NCBI GenBank assembly: GCA_009702755.1
Contig: WLHL01000004.1
Coordinates: forward strand, 1 to 64,000
Reading direction: 5' to 3'
DNA: 64,000 nt
From: Actinomycetota bacterium
GTDB lineage: Bacteria; Actinomycetota; Acidimicrobiia; Acidimicrobiales; Ilumatobacteraceae
How positions within the stretch are numbered: the first letter of the stretch is position 1; each line of letters begins with the position of its first letter. A program made the position numbers and the translations under genes. Below are positions 1 to 9,146 of this stretch, in pieces. The notes under the pieces are model-generated. The model saw only the letters and a list, made by a program, of their open reading frames with translations, made no database searches and was not told the DNA's origin.

Positions 1-105
1 AGATCACCGGAGAGCCCATTGAGCCCGGTCATCTTGCAGCGCACCCAACGGCTCGCCGTAATCCCTGAATTTCAGTGAATAATCTCGCTCACATGAGCGA
101 GCGAT

Positions 106-918
106 TTAGTTCTCGCGAAGTTTTGACAAGAGACGAAGAATCTCGAGGTACAGCCACACCAAGGTGACAGTGAGGCCAAGTGCGCAGAACCATTCCATGT
201 GTGCTGGCAACTTGTTCGCAACGCCTTGCTCGATGGTGTCGAAGTCAAGTGCGAGGTGGAATGCAGCAAGACCGGCAACCAACACGCTGAATCCGATGCC
301 CAAGGGGCTTGCATCGTTAATGAATGATGGGTAGCCAGCAAAGATTCCGATAACAAACGAGATCAAGTAGAAGCCCAACAGTCCGAGTGTTGCGCCCATA
401 ACAATGCGGCGGAACTTGTTTGTCACTTTTACGACACCGCTGCGGTACAGCAGCAACATCACAATGAATACACCCATCGTTGCGCCGATGGCTTGCGTGA
501 CAATTCCGTCGTACATCTCGGAGTATGCGCGACTAATCGCACCAAGAACAATGCCTTCAGCAAGTGCATAAATAGGAGCTGCGATCTTTGCGGTGTGTGG
601 CTTAAATGAGGCAATCAGTACTGCAACAAGTGCAACAACGAATCCACCAAGCACCCAACCCATGGGAAGTTGCACTGCTTGACCAGGAATTGGTTCGTCG
701 ATCGACATCCACGTGAAAGTCGCCGACGCAAGAATCAGAGCCAACAGCATGATGGTGGCGGACGCAGTGCCCTTCACTGTCATCAATCCACCATCCCAGC
801 GGCTCACCGGACCATCAGTCACCGGCTGCGGAGTGGGTGGTGCCCACGTGTTGTTCTGCTGATCGAGGTTTCCAAGGCCGAGGGCCTTGTTGTTCAAAAT
901 GGGATTTGCCATGCCCAA
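106..918 (-). CDS. Bax inhibitor-1/YccA family membrane protein
   Basis: 270-aa ORF with about 7 hydrophobic segments and YccA/BI-1-like composition; start may be the internal MANP at about 912. Confidence 0.75.
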   Translation of the reverse strand: MGMANPILNNKALGLGNLDQQNNTWAPPTPQPVTDGPVSRWDGGLMTVKGTASATIMLLALILASATFTWMSIDEPIPGQAVQLPMGWVLGGFVVALVAVLIASFKPHTAKIAAPIYALAEGIVLGAISRAYSEMYDGIVTQAIGATMGVFIVMLLLYRSGVVKVTNKFRRIVMGATLGLLGFYLISFVIGIFAGYPSFINDASPLGIGFSVLVAGLAAFHLALDFDTIEQGVANKLPAHMEWFCALGLTVTLVWLYLEILRLLSKLREN

Positions 919-1070
919 AAACTAACTCTTATCGGGCTTTGTGGGGCGTCAGGCCTGTGTATAACTATTTGTTCCCTCTTCGGCTGTGGGGCTCCATGGT
1001 GGGCTCGGTATCCTGCAACTTGTTCAGGCCAAATGGCTCTGAATCACTAACGAAAAGGCGAGGTTTCAGG

Positions 1071-2015
1071 GTGGCTAAGGATCGGATTGATCGCGACGAG
1101 GAAGACCTCGTCAGGCTCTACCTCACTGACATCGGTCAGTACACCCTCCTCACCAAGGATGACGAAGTTCGTCTCGCCAAGGCCATCGAAGCAGGCAAGA
1201 TCGCCCTTGCCGAACAAGAAGCTGGCGACGCAAAGACTCTCACCGCAACGAAGCGTCGTGAACTTCGTAAGGCCATCCGTGAAGGCGAAATCGCTGAGCG
1301 TGCATTCGTGCAGTCAAACCTTCGTCTCGTTGTCTCCATCGCAAAGAAGTACCAAGCATCTGGTCTTCCACTTCTCGACCTCATTCAAGAAGGCAACCTC
1401 GGCCTTATGCACGCAGTTGAAAAGTTCGACTGGCGTAAAGGTTTCAAGTTCTCCACCTATGCAACATGGTGGATCCGTCAGGCAATCACGCGCGGTATCG
1501 CAAATACCGGTCGCACCATTCGCCTCCCGGTCCACGCGGGCGACACACTTGCTCGTTTGCAGAAGGCTCGCTCACGCCTCGAGCTCAAGTTTGGACGACC
1601 TGCAACTCTTGCCGAGTTGTCAAAAGAAGTTGAGATGCCTGAAGACAAGGTCACCGAAGCATTGCGTTTCGCTGCTGAACCATTGTCGTTGTCAGAACCT
1701 CTTCGTGAAGATGGCGATGCTGAGTTGGGCGACGTCGTTGAAGACCGCTCTGCAGAGTCACCATTCGAAGTTGCTGCAACTGCATTGTTGCCAGAAGAGA
1801 TTCAGCGTTTGCTTGCACCGCTTGACGAACGCGAGCGAGAGATTCTTCGTTTGCGTTTCGGTCTCGACGGCAGCGGTGAAGGTCGCACCTTGGAAGAAGT
1901 AGGCGAGCACTTCAATCTCACACGTGAGCGCATTCGCCAGATCGAAGCTCGTGCGATGAGCAAACTGCGTCACCCGTCGTCTGACACTGGTGCACGCGAC
2001 CTTCTTTCGGTGTAA
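1071..2015 (+). CDS. RNA polymerase sigma-70 family factor (primary/group 2 type)
   Basis: ORF 837-2015; likely GTG start at 1071 (VAKDRIDRDEEDLVRLYL). Contains region 2 (SNLRLVVSIAKKYQASGLPLLDLIQEGNLGLMHAVEKFDWRKGFKFSTYATWWIRQAI) and region 4 (LEEVGEHFNLTRERIRQIEARAMSKLRHP). Confidence 0.95.
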   Translation: MAKDRIDRDEEDLVRLYLTDIGQYTLLTKDDEVRLAKAIEAGKIALAEQEAGDAKTLTATKRRELRKAIREGEIAERAFVQSNLRLVVSIAKKYQASGLPLLDLIQEGNLGLMHAVEKFDWRKGFKFSTYATWWIRQAITRGIANTGRTIRLPVHAGDTLARLQKARSRLELKFGRPATLAELSKEVEMPEDKVTEALRFAAEPLSLSEPLREDGDAELGDVVEDRSAESPFEVAATALLPEEIQRLLAPLDEREREILRLRFGLDGSGEGRTLEEVGEHFNLTRERIRQIEARAMSKLRHPSSDTGARDLLSV

Positions 2016-2027
2016 AAACACCAGCGC

Positions 2028-3044
2028 TTACGGCGCTGTACGAATAATGCGTGTCACGCCATCAACGGCAGCTACTAAGCCCACGCCCATCATCACTGGT
2101 ATCGCTGTTCGTGCGAGCCACATTGCATCAAGGCCCGGAATGTACGCAGCGCGTACTTGATCTGCTGTTAACCATGCACCAACGACAAGCGCTGCACCTG
2201 CACCTGCATTCAGCGACAAAGCGATGTGCATCGCTCCAGGGCGAATGAGACGTATTGATGCTGCAATGGCAATCGCCGCAGCACCTGCACAGAACATCAA
2301 CATCACCGGGGTGATCTGAGCACCTTTCGGCAAGCCGGTGAACTCCAATAATCCAGTGACGACACCAAGCAACGACGCACCGACGACGAGAGCAAAGAAG
2401 CTGCGACGACGCAACAGCGATAACAACACCGCAATCGCGACGGCAGGAACAATGAGCAACCACCACGCAGCACTTGCTTGATCACGCAGAAAGAGAGTGC
2501 CCGACACGACAGTTGCTTTGCCCGCAATCGTCATCGGAATATCCCACTTCAAAACAGTTCCCTTTGCGTCAATAGTTGCTGGCTTCAGTGGACTCATCCA
2601 ATGGGAACGATGATCGTGCCACATGGCAATGCCATCAACAGACAGCGTTCGCCATTGTGGAACTGCGCCTGGCTTCATCTGCGAAGTGTCAACGTTTCCG
2701 TATCGGTCGCCATTGAGAACTGCGGTGACGGAAGCATCGTTGATCTCAACAAGGCCGTTTTCATTGATGCGCAAGTACGGCTCTTTGTCATACCCCCGCA
2801 CCTCGGCTCGCACGCCGACAGCCGTCAATCTCACGAACGTATCGGCACCCACAATTTCGATCTTCACCCCGTCTGGCACGGCAGGAGAGATTTTCTCGAT
2901 GACCGACTCGGTGTTGCGCGGCTGCACACTGTCTCCAGAACCCAGGTGGGCGGGAGCCAATGGCAACAGGGAAAGCAGTCCAACGAAAAGGCGCACACCT
3001 GAACGGTACTGCCACATAGGCCTGCGATACATAGTCTGTGTCAA
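2028..3044 (-). CDS. hypothetical membrane protein
   Basis: 338-aa ORF with N-terminal signal/TM and several C-terminal TM segments; true start may be internal (about 3017) because it overlaps the divergent neighbour. Confidence 0.6.
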   Translation of the reverse strand: MTQTMYRRPMWQYRSGVRLFVGLLSLLPLAPAHLGSGDSVQPRNTESVIEKISPAVPDGVKIEIVGADTFVRLTAVGVRAEVRGYDKEPYLRINENGLVEINDASVTAVLNGDRYGNVDTSQMKPGAVPQWRTLSVDGIAMWHDHRSHWMSPLKPATIDAKGTVLKWDIPMTIAGKATVVSGTLFLRDQASAAWWLLIVPAVAIAVLLSLLRRRSFFALVVGASLLGVVTGLLEFTGLPKGAQITPVMLMFCAGAAAIAIAASIRLIRPGAMHIALSLNAGAGAALVVGAWLTADQVRAAYIPGLDAMWLARTAIPVMMGVGLVAAVDGVTRIIRTAP

Positions 3045-4015
3045 TGACCACAGTGGGCTCCGACATCGTTCTTCTCGTCAGCGACAATGTGTGGCAGCGA
3101 GAAGGGACAAACATCACCTCCTTCGCGCCCGGCATCACCCCCATCATCTACGAAGGTGATGAGCCGTTGCCCGACGACATCCTCGCAACAGTCAATGTTG
3201 CGTTCTTCTCTAGTGATGTGTGGCCAGAACGTTCACGAGGCATGGTGCTTTCCATCATGAAGTCCACCAATGTGAAATGGCTTCATACTTTTTCTGCAGG
3301 CGTTGATAGCCCGTTCTTTATTCAGTTAATGGAGAACGGTGTTCGCCTGACAAATTCTTCGGGTGCAACAGCATCACCCATTGCACAAACTGCAATCTTG
3401 TACATGCTCGCTCTGAGCCGTAACACGCGCGCATGGTTCCGTCATCAAGACAAGCGTGAATGGGAACGCCACTCATTCGTCGAGCTAGATGGTGCTCGTC
3501 TTGCTGTCATTGGTCTCGGTCCCATCGGTTTAGAGATTGCACGATTGGGTGTTGCACTCAACATGGAAGTGGAAGGCATTCGTCGCACACCACAGGGTAA
3601 TGAACCGTGCCCTACTTATGGTTTTGATTCTCTTAATGAAGTGCTCGGCCGGGCTGATTGGGTTGCGTGTGCACTCCCCCTCACACCTGACACACGCGAT
3701 CTTTTCGATGACGCACGTTTCGCCGCATTCAAACCGGGTGCACGATTCATCAATGTGGGCCGAGGTGAACTGGTCTCTGAACCAGCCCTCATTGCTGCCT
3801 TGCAATCGGGGCACATCTCCGGAGCAGGACTTGATGTCTTTGCCACCGAACCTCTGCCGGAAGATTCTCCACTGTGGGGTTTTGACAATGTCATCATCAC
3901 GCCGCACAGTTCCGGATCTTCTTCTACCTCGGGCATTCGTGCGGAGAAACTCTTTGTTGAAAACCTTCGTCGCTACATCAAGAACCAACCAATGCGCAAC
4001 GAAGTGAAGTTGTAG
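3038..4015 (+). CDS. D-isomer-specific 2-hydroxyacid dehydrogenase family protein
   Basis: NAD-binding motif LAVIGLGPIGLEIARLG, INVGRGELVSEPALIAAL, GAGLDVFATEPLPEDSPLW. Confidence 0.9.
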   Translation: MSMTTVGSDIVLLVSDNVWQREGTNITSFAPGITPIIYEGDEPLPDDILATVNVAFFSSDVWPERSRGMVLSIMKSTNVKWLHTFSAGVDSPFFIQLMENGVRLTNSSGATASPIAQTAILYMLALSRNTRAWFRHQDKREWERHSFVELDGARLAVIGLGPIGLEIARLGVALNMEVEGIRRTPQGNEPCPTYGFDSLNEVLGRADWVACALPLTPDTRDLFDDARFAAFKPGARFINVGRGELVSEPALIAALQSGHISGAGLDVFATEPLPEDSPLWGFDNVIITPHSSGSSSTSGIRAEKLFVENLRRYIKNQPMRNEVKL

Positions 4016-4068
4016 TTCCACTTTCTGCACTCGCCGTACACATCACCTCCACCTAACTAGGAGGTTGT

Positions 4069-4704
4069 GTGTCCACACTTTTCATGTCGCCCAAAGGCGG
4101 CAACTGCACCACAGTGACTGCATCTGCATTCTCACTCATGTCCGCTATTCGCGGTACCAATACATTGCTTATTGATCTCTGCGGAGATGTTCCAGCCGCA
4201 ATCGGTATAGCTGAGCCACATGGCCCTGGCATCAACGACTGGCTTCACGAGGACAACATTGGTGATCCACAACAAATGGTTCTTCTTGGCACTCCAGTGA
4301 TTCCAGGACTTGTTGTTGTTCATCGAGGTGCTCGCTTTGTTGACGGAGAACCTCGCTGGAAGGCGTTAGCCCAAGCAATCTCTGAACTTCCGCACGATGT
4401 CATTATCGATGCGGGAACAACGTATGTTCCCGAAGCACTGACGACAGCAATGGGCAGCGTTTCGATGGTGGTGAAGCCCTGCTATCTCTCTCTACGCCGC
4501 GCCTCGCGATTGCCACGGCCTTCCAATGTGTTCGTCATCAAAGAAGACAACAGAGCTCTCACCGTGAAGGACGTGGGCAATGTGCTTGGCGTCCCGATTG
4601 CTGCAGAGATCCCTTACGAGGCGGCCATCTCTCGAGCAGTTGATGCGGGACTCCTCCCCGCTCGTGTTGAGCAATTGTTCGGCAATTGCTTATCTCAACG
4701 CTGA
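4069..4704 (+). CDS. TadZ/CpaE-like atypical ParA-type ATPase of the Tad pilus locus
   Basis: MSTLFMSPKGGNCTTVTASAFSL (degenerate deviant Walker A), adjacent to the TadA ATPase. Confidence 0.65.
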   Translation: MSTLFMSPKGGNCTTVTASAFSLMSAIRGTNTLLIDLCGDVPAAIGIAEPHGPGINDWLHEDNIGDPQQMVLLGTPVIPGLVVVHRGARFVDGEPRWKALAQAISELPHDVIIDAGTTYVPEALTTAMGSVSMVVKPCYLSLRRASRLPRPSNVFVIKEDNRALTVKDVGNVLGVPIAAEIPYEAAISRAVDAGLLPARVEQLFGNCLSQR

Positions 4705-4707
4705 TTC

Positions 4708-5613
4708 ATGACCTCCACCATCGGAGTTCTACAAGAACATCTTGACAACCCTGACATCAACGAGATCATGGTTGTCGAAGGAGGCCAGGTGTGGCTGGAA
4801 GATGCGCACGGGCTGCACCCCGCCGGACAACTGAGCCAAGAACAAATCTCTCAGAGCATCGAACATATCTGTCGAGCATCAGGCAGACGAGTTGACTTGC
4901 TCTCTCCCATACTTGATGCGCGTTTGCACGACGGTTCACGAGCATGTGTGGTGTTGCCACCCATCTCACTCGGTGGCAGCACCATCAATATTCGAAAGTT
5001 TTCAAAACGAATTCTTCCGTTCGCTGCCTTTGGCCCACCTGCCTGCACGGACATTCTCAAGAACTTGATTCACGAGCGACTGAACGTTGTGGTGTCTGGT
5101 GCAACGTCAAGTGGAAAGACCTCACTGTTGTCTGCTGCTGCATCACACTTTCATCCCACCGAACGGCTTGTTGTTGTTGAAGACACTGCAGAGTTGCGCT
5201 TCAACAATTCCCATGTTGTTCGTCTGCAAACACGGCCGGCAAATTCCGAGAACCTTGGTGAACTCACACTGCAACAGTTGGTTCGCACCTCTCTTCGGCT
5301 GCGACCCGACAGATTGATTGTCGGAGAGGTGCGGGGCGCAGAAGCGATTGACATGTTGATGGCTTTGACCACTGGCCACCGAGGGAGTTGGGCCACCGTG
5401 CACGCAACATCTTCACGTGACACCGTGGCTCGATTAGCAGCAATGATCACTCGAGATTCTCCACAGTGGTCACATCAACAATCGCAAGAGCTAGCCACCA
5501 GCGCTCTTGATGCAATCGTGCACATCGAGCGACTGCCCAACGGTCGTCGACATATCTCTGAGATTCTGCACATCACCAAAAATTCCATGCAGTCTCTCTA
5601 CGAGGCAACGTGA
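4708..5613 (+). CDS. tadA: TadA/CpaF family type II/IV secretion ATPase
   Basis: Walker A VVSGATSSGKTSLLSA, VVVEDTAEL, RPDRLIVGEVRGAEAIDMLMALTTGHRGSWATVHA. Confidence 0.93.
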   Translation: MTSTIGVLQEHLDNPDINEIMVVEGGQVWLEDAHGLHPAGQLSQEQISQSIEHICRASGRRVDLLSPILDARLHDGSRACVVLPPISLGGSTINIRKFSKRILPFAAFGPPACTDILKNLIHERLNVVVSGATSSGKTSLLSAAASHFHPTERLVVVEDTAELRFNNSHVVRLQTRPANSENLGELTLQQLVRTSLRLRPDRLIVGEVRGAEAIDMLMALTTGHRGSWATVHATSSRDTVARLAAMITRDSPQWSHQQSQELATSALDAIVHIERLPNGRRHISEILHITKNSMQSLYEAT

Positions 5614-6782
5614 GGCACATCATCTTTTTCGTCCTCACATTCAGCATTGTCATGTGGTTTCTAAGCCCTCGATTTTTTCTCTTCATGGATCAACGCATGG
5701 CGAGTCAATACGTCGCTGACCTGATTGCCCCACCTCAGCAGAAACCAGTTCACACCAGTGTGGAAACGCCTCGTGAAATTGGTTATGCGAGGAAACACAG
5801 ACCACGTTCGGTTTCGCACACTCTTCCTGAATACGCCCAATGTCTTGACTCACTGGCGCGGGCGACGCGCTCTCATCAACACCCGCGTGATGCCCTCATT
5901 GCCACGCTTCCCTATCTCCCTGCGTCGCCTGCACACGTCCGAGTAGTCGATGATCTTCGCAACGGCCAAGATATTGATGAATCGCTTTCGCTGCAGGAAT
6001 GCAATGACTATGAACAACGATTCTTCGAGTTCTTACGCGTCTCACTTGTGCACGATGTTTTCATTCCACAGGCTCTTGAACAGGCGGCCGATCTCATCAG
6101 AGAAGATGTTCGACATCATCAAGACATTGCAACGGCAACAGCGCAAGCACGCTCGTCTGCAACTCTCCTCACTTTGTTGCCATTTGTCGTGCTCCTCCTC
6201 CTTCTCCTCTCCTCATCTACCGCTCGTCAAGGCGCACTCACATCTCCATTTGTTCTCACCATGGGAGTCGGCATCATCCTGAACCGAGTCGGAGCGTGGT
6301 GGATCCAACAAATGGTTCGTAGGTCGAGCGTGAGTACTCCGGATATCTCCTCATCACTCGCTCAGCGACTGTGTGTGACGCTTCGTGCAGGTGTGTCATT
6401 GCGTAATGCAGTTGAGGCATGGGCTGCAGAGTCAGAACCATCTCTGCATCAAGCTCTCGTGCGTGGAGAACCGCTCGCCACTGCACTACATGAATTCGCT
6501 CATCGACACCCTGGTGGATCTCATCACCTCCTTCAAGTGCTCCTTGAGGCTGACCGTGATGGACTTCCAGTGATTCACACAGTTAGCCGTCTCTCATTAG
6601 AGATGCGCACTCATCGGCGTCAACAAGCAGACATCAGAGTTCGTCAACTGCCCACAAAGTTGATGCTCCCCCTTGTCCTCTGCGTGTTGCCTTCTTTCAT
6701 ATTCCTGACGGTGATTCCCATCGTCCTAGCGAATCTCAGCCAGTTCACACTCTCTCCTCCCCCGCTACCCAATATCTCGTAA
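5610..6782 (+). CDS. TadB/TadC-like type II secretion system F family membrane protein (possibly fused)
   Basis: 390-aa ORF with TM segments, overlaps tadA by 4 bp; C-terminal half RLCVTLRAGVSLRNAVEAWAAE...LPTKLMLPLVLCVLPSFIFLTVIPIV. Confidence 0.75.
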   Translation: MRHIIFFVLTFSIVMWFLSPRFFLFMDQRMASQYVADLIAPPQQKPVHTSVETPREIGYARKHRPRSVSHTLPEYAQCLDSLARATRSHQHPRDALIATLPYLPASPAHVRVVDDLRNGQDIDESLSLQECNDYEQRFFEFLRVSLVHDVFIPQALEQAADLIREDVRHHQDIATATAQARSSATLLTLLPFVVLLLLLLSSSTARQGALTSPFVLTMGVGIILNRVGAWWIQQMVRRSSVSTPDISSSLAQRLCVTLRAGVSLRNAVEAWAAESEPSLHQALVRGEPLATALHEFAHRHPGGSHHLLQVLLEADRDGLPVIHTVSRLSLEMRTHRRQQADIRVRQLPTKLMLPLVLCVLPSFIFLTVIPIVLANLSQFTLSPPPLPNIS

Positions 6783-6789
6783 GGACTAC

Positions 6790-6993
6790 ATGCACTCGAC
6801 CACATCATCTCGACATCGCTCTCGTGGACAAGCCACCACTGAATACGCCTTAGTGCTGCTTGCCGCAGCAATCATTGCCACGTTGGTCATTGCATGGGCC
6901 ACAGCCGGAGGTGGTGCAGGCCAAATCGGCTCTCTCTTCGACAATATCTTTGATGGCATTCTTCAACGTGCGAATCCTCCCGTACAAGGATGA
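6790..6993 (+). CDS. Flp/Tad-type pilin-like small protein
   Basis: 67 aa, RGQATTEYALVLLAAAIIATLVIAWA, typical pilin N-terminal region. Confidence 0.7.
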   Translation: MHSTTSSRHRSRGQATTEYALVLLAAAIIATLVIAWATAGGGAGQIGSLFDNIFDGILQRANPPVQG

Positions 6994-7345
6994 TTCCGGT
7001 CAGGCAACAGTTGAGTTTGCACTTCTGTTGCCGTTATTTGTTGCTTGCATCGCAGTCTTGATTGCCACGACTGCACTTGCGTTGTCATCACTGCGTCTTG
7101 CAGACACTGCTCGCACTGCTGCTCGGATTGCTAGCACTTCGAACGACCCACAGACTGCTGTCAGTTCCTATATCGCAGAAACTGGCGTTGATTCACGAGT
7201 TGTCCTCGATGATCAACGCCAGTTTCTCACTGTGTATGTATCTCAACGGATTCGTCTTCCCCTGATCGGGGTTCCGATTCCTGTAGTCAAAATCTCTTCA
7301 CACATCACTGTGATGTATGAAGGAGTTCCTACGCTCCTTGGCTAG
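6953..7345 (+). CDS. TadE-like pilus assembly protein
   Basis: DDSGQATVEFALLLPLFVACIAVLIATTAL; likely ATG at 6953 within the ORF 6860-7345, overlapping the preceding pilin gene by 41 bp. Confidence 0.75.
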   Translation: MAFFNVRILPYKDDSGQATVEFALLLPLFVACIAVLIATTALALSSLRLADTARTAARIASTSNDPQTAVSSYIAETGVDSRVVLDDQRQFLTVYVSQRIRLPLIGVPIPVVKISSHITVMYEGVPTLLG

Positions 7346-8303
7346 TTGTGCCTTGAGCAGGTGCACCAGGTGTTGCGCCGAACTGATGTCCGCCACCATG
7401 GCCGTGACCACCGCGTCCACCTTTGCCACCAGGACCATGACCGCCCTTGCCTCCGACTGGGCGAACACCGTTCACCATGTCGTCAAGACGAGTCGTGAAC
7501 TCTGCAAGCTTCGCATCGGCTTCAGCCTGAGTGTGCTCGCCGGATGCAACCTCTTCGTCAAGGTGTGCCTTGAAGTCAGAAGTCAGTGTTGCCTTCACGT
7601 CGGCAATGTCGACATTCTGTGCATCAGCAATCTGCTTGATGGTCTTGCCGGACTTCAACTCTGTCTGGAGTTCTGTCTCGGTCAACTTCAATGTTGTTGC
7701 CAGAGTTGCTGTTGCAAACTTCTGTGGTCCATGACCGCCCTTGCCACCATGTCCGCCGGGGCCATGTCCACCCTTGCCTCCACGCTGAGGTAATCCGGCG
7801 GTATTCACCATCTTGGTCACGCGGGTTTTGAACTCAGCAAGCTTGGCGTCTGCCTCTGCTTGTGTGTGCTTTCCAGAAGCAACTTCCTCATCAAGGTGTG
7901 CCTTGAATGCTGCAGTCAATTTTGCAATCACTTCATCAAGATCAATGTTCTTAGCTTTTGCAACGTCGGCTACTGACTTGCCAGCTTCCAGCTCTGTCTT
8001 CAGTTCAGCCTCGGTCATTCCCAAAGCCTTGGCAGCTTCTGCAAGTGGCGATGGTCGACTTGTTGCACCAGAAATGGCGCCCGACGCTGTCTCAACAGAT
8101 TCAGCACTGACCATTCCTTCAGCTTCGAGATTTCCAAGTTGCGATGCGTCTGTGGTGCTGTTCGCTGATGCGACAACTGCTGGGGTGTTGATTCGTGCGA
8201 CCTGAGCGCTGGCGAAGCCTGTAAGTCCGAGGACTCCGGCACCAGTCGCGACGACGAGACCTGCGGCCACTGCGACCTTTGTAAAACGGGAGTTGATCTT
8301 CAT
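7329..8303 (-). CDS. secreted protein with duplicated helical domain and Gly/His-rich linkers
   Basis: Signal peptide; two copies of xKAHLDEEVASGxHTQAEADAKLAEFxTR and GKGGHGPGGHGGKGGHGP-type linkers. Confidence 0.75.
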   Translation of the reverse strand: MKINSRFTKVAVAAGLVVATGAGVLGLTGFASAQVARINTPAVVASANSTTDASQLGNLEAEGMVSAESVETASGAISGATSRPSPLAEAAKALGMTEAELKTELEAGKSVADVAKAKNIDLDEVIAKLTAAFKAHLDEEVASGKHTQAEADAKLAEFKTRVTKMVNTAGLPQRGGKGGHGPGGHGGKGGHGPQKFATATLATTLKLTETELQTELKSGKTIKQIADAQNVDIADVKATLTSDFKAHLDEEVASGEHTQAEADAKLAEFTTRLDDMVNGVRPVGGKGGHGPGGKGGRGGHGHGGGHQFGATPGAPAQGTTSQGA

Positions 8304-8462
8304 TGTTCTGTGTTCCTTTGTTAAGTGGTGTGGGCCAGGTCCTTCTGGCTTGGTACCACTGTCACGCTCGTAGGTAAGGAGTATCTATGAGAAGGGTAAG
8401 AGCTTCTCAAGAATCAAGCCAAGGAACGGGAAACCCTTGCTCTTCATGGCTACCGTAAAGTC

Positions 8463-9146
8463 ATGGAGACTCGCAAAGTGCTCATCGCAGAAGATGATCC
8501 CTCAGTTCGCAAGGCTGTGCAACGAGTTCTCGCACTTGAAAAGTATGACGTGACCGCCGTGAACGATGGTCAAGCAGCCCTGGAAGAACTGAGCAAGACA
8601 CGTTTTGATCTTGCGGTTCTTGATGTGATGATGCCGTTTGCAGATGGTCTTACTGTGTGTCGCGAAGCTCGTCACCGCGGAATTCAGACTCCCATTCTTC
8701 TGCTGACAGCGCGTGTTGAAGTGGGCGACAGAGTTGCCGGACTTGATGCTGGCGCCGATGATTACCTCGTCAAGCCATTTGTTGTTGATGAGTTACTTGC
8801 ACGCTGTCGAGCTCTCTTACGTCGCTCTGTATCTGCCACCACACATTCAACACTGACTGTTGGCACTCTTGTTTTGAATCCCCTCACGCGTGAAGTGCAT
8901 CGTGGGGAGCGTGCACTCTCGCTCACGAAAACTGAATTTGATTTGCTTGAACTTCTCATGCAGCAACCCAACACAGTTGTGTCACGTGATTACATTTACG
9001 AAACCATCTGGGGTTATGACTTTGAGACAAATTCAAAATCACTCGACGTATACATCGGCTACTTGCGTCGCAAGACAGAAGAAGAAGGCGAAAGCCGCCT
9101 TTTGTACACCATTCGCGGTGTGGGATACACGGTGAAGGAATCATGA
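8463..9146 (+). CDS. OmpR-family response regulator (MprA/TcrA-like)
   Basis: Receiver (VLIAEDDPSVRKAVQRVL, AVLDVMMPFADGL, DYLVKPF) plus winged-helix C-terminus (LTKTEFDLLELLMQQPNTVVSRDYIYETIWGYDFETNSKSLDVYIGYLRRK). Confidence 0.95.
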   Translation: METRKVLIAEDDPSVRKAVQRVLALEKYDVTAVNDGQAALEELSKTRFDLAVLDVMMPFADGLTVCREARHRGIQTPILLLTARVEVGDRVAGLDAGADDYLVKPFVVDELLARCRALLRRSVSATTHSTLTVGTLVLNPLTREVHRGERALSLTKTEFDLLELLMQQPNTVVSRDYIYETIWGYDFETNSKSLDVYIGYLRRKTEEEGESRLLYTIRGVGYTVKES

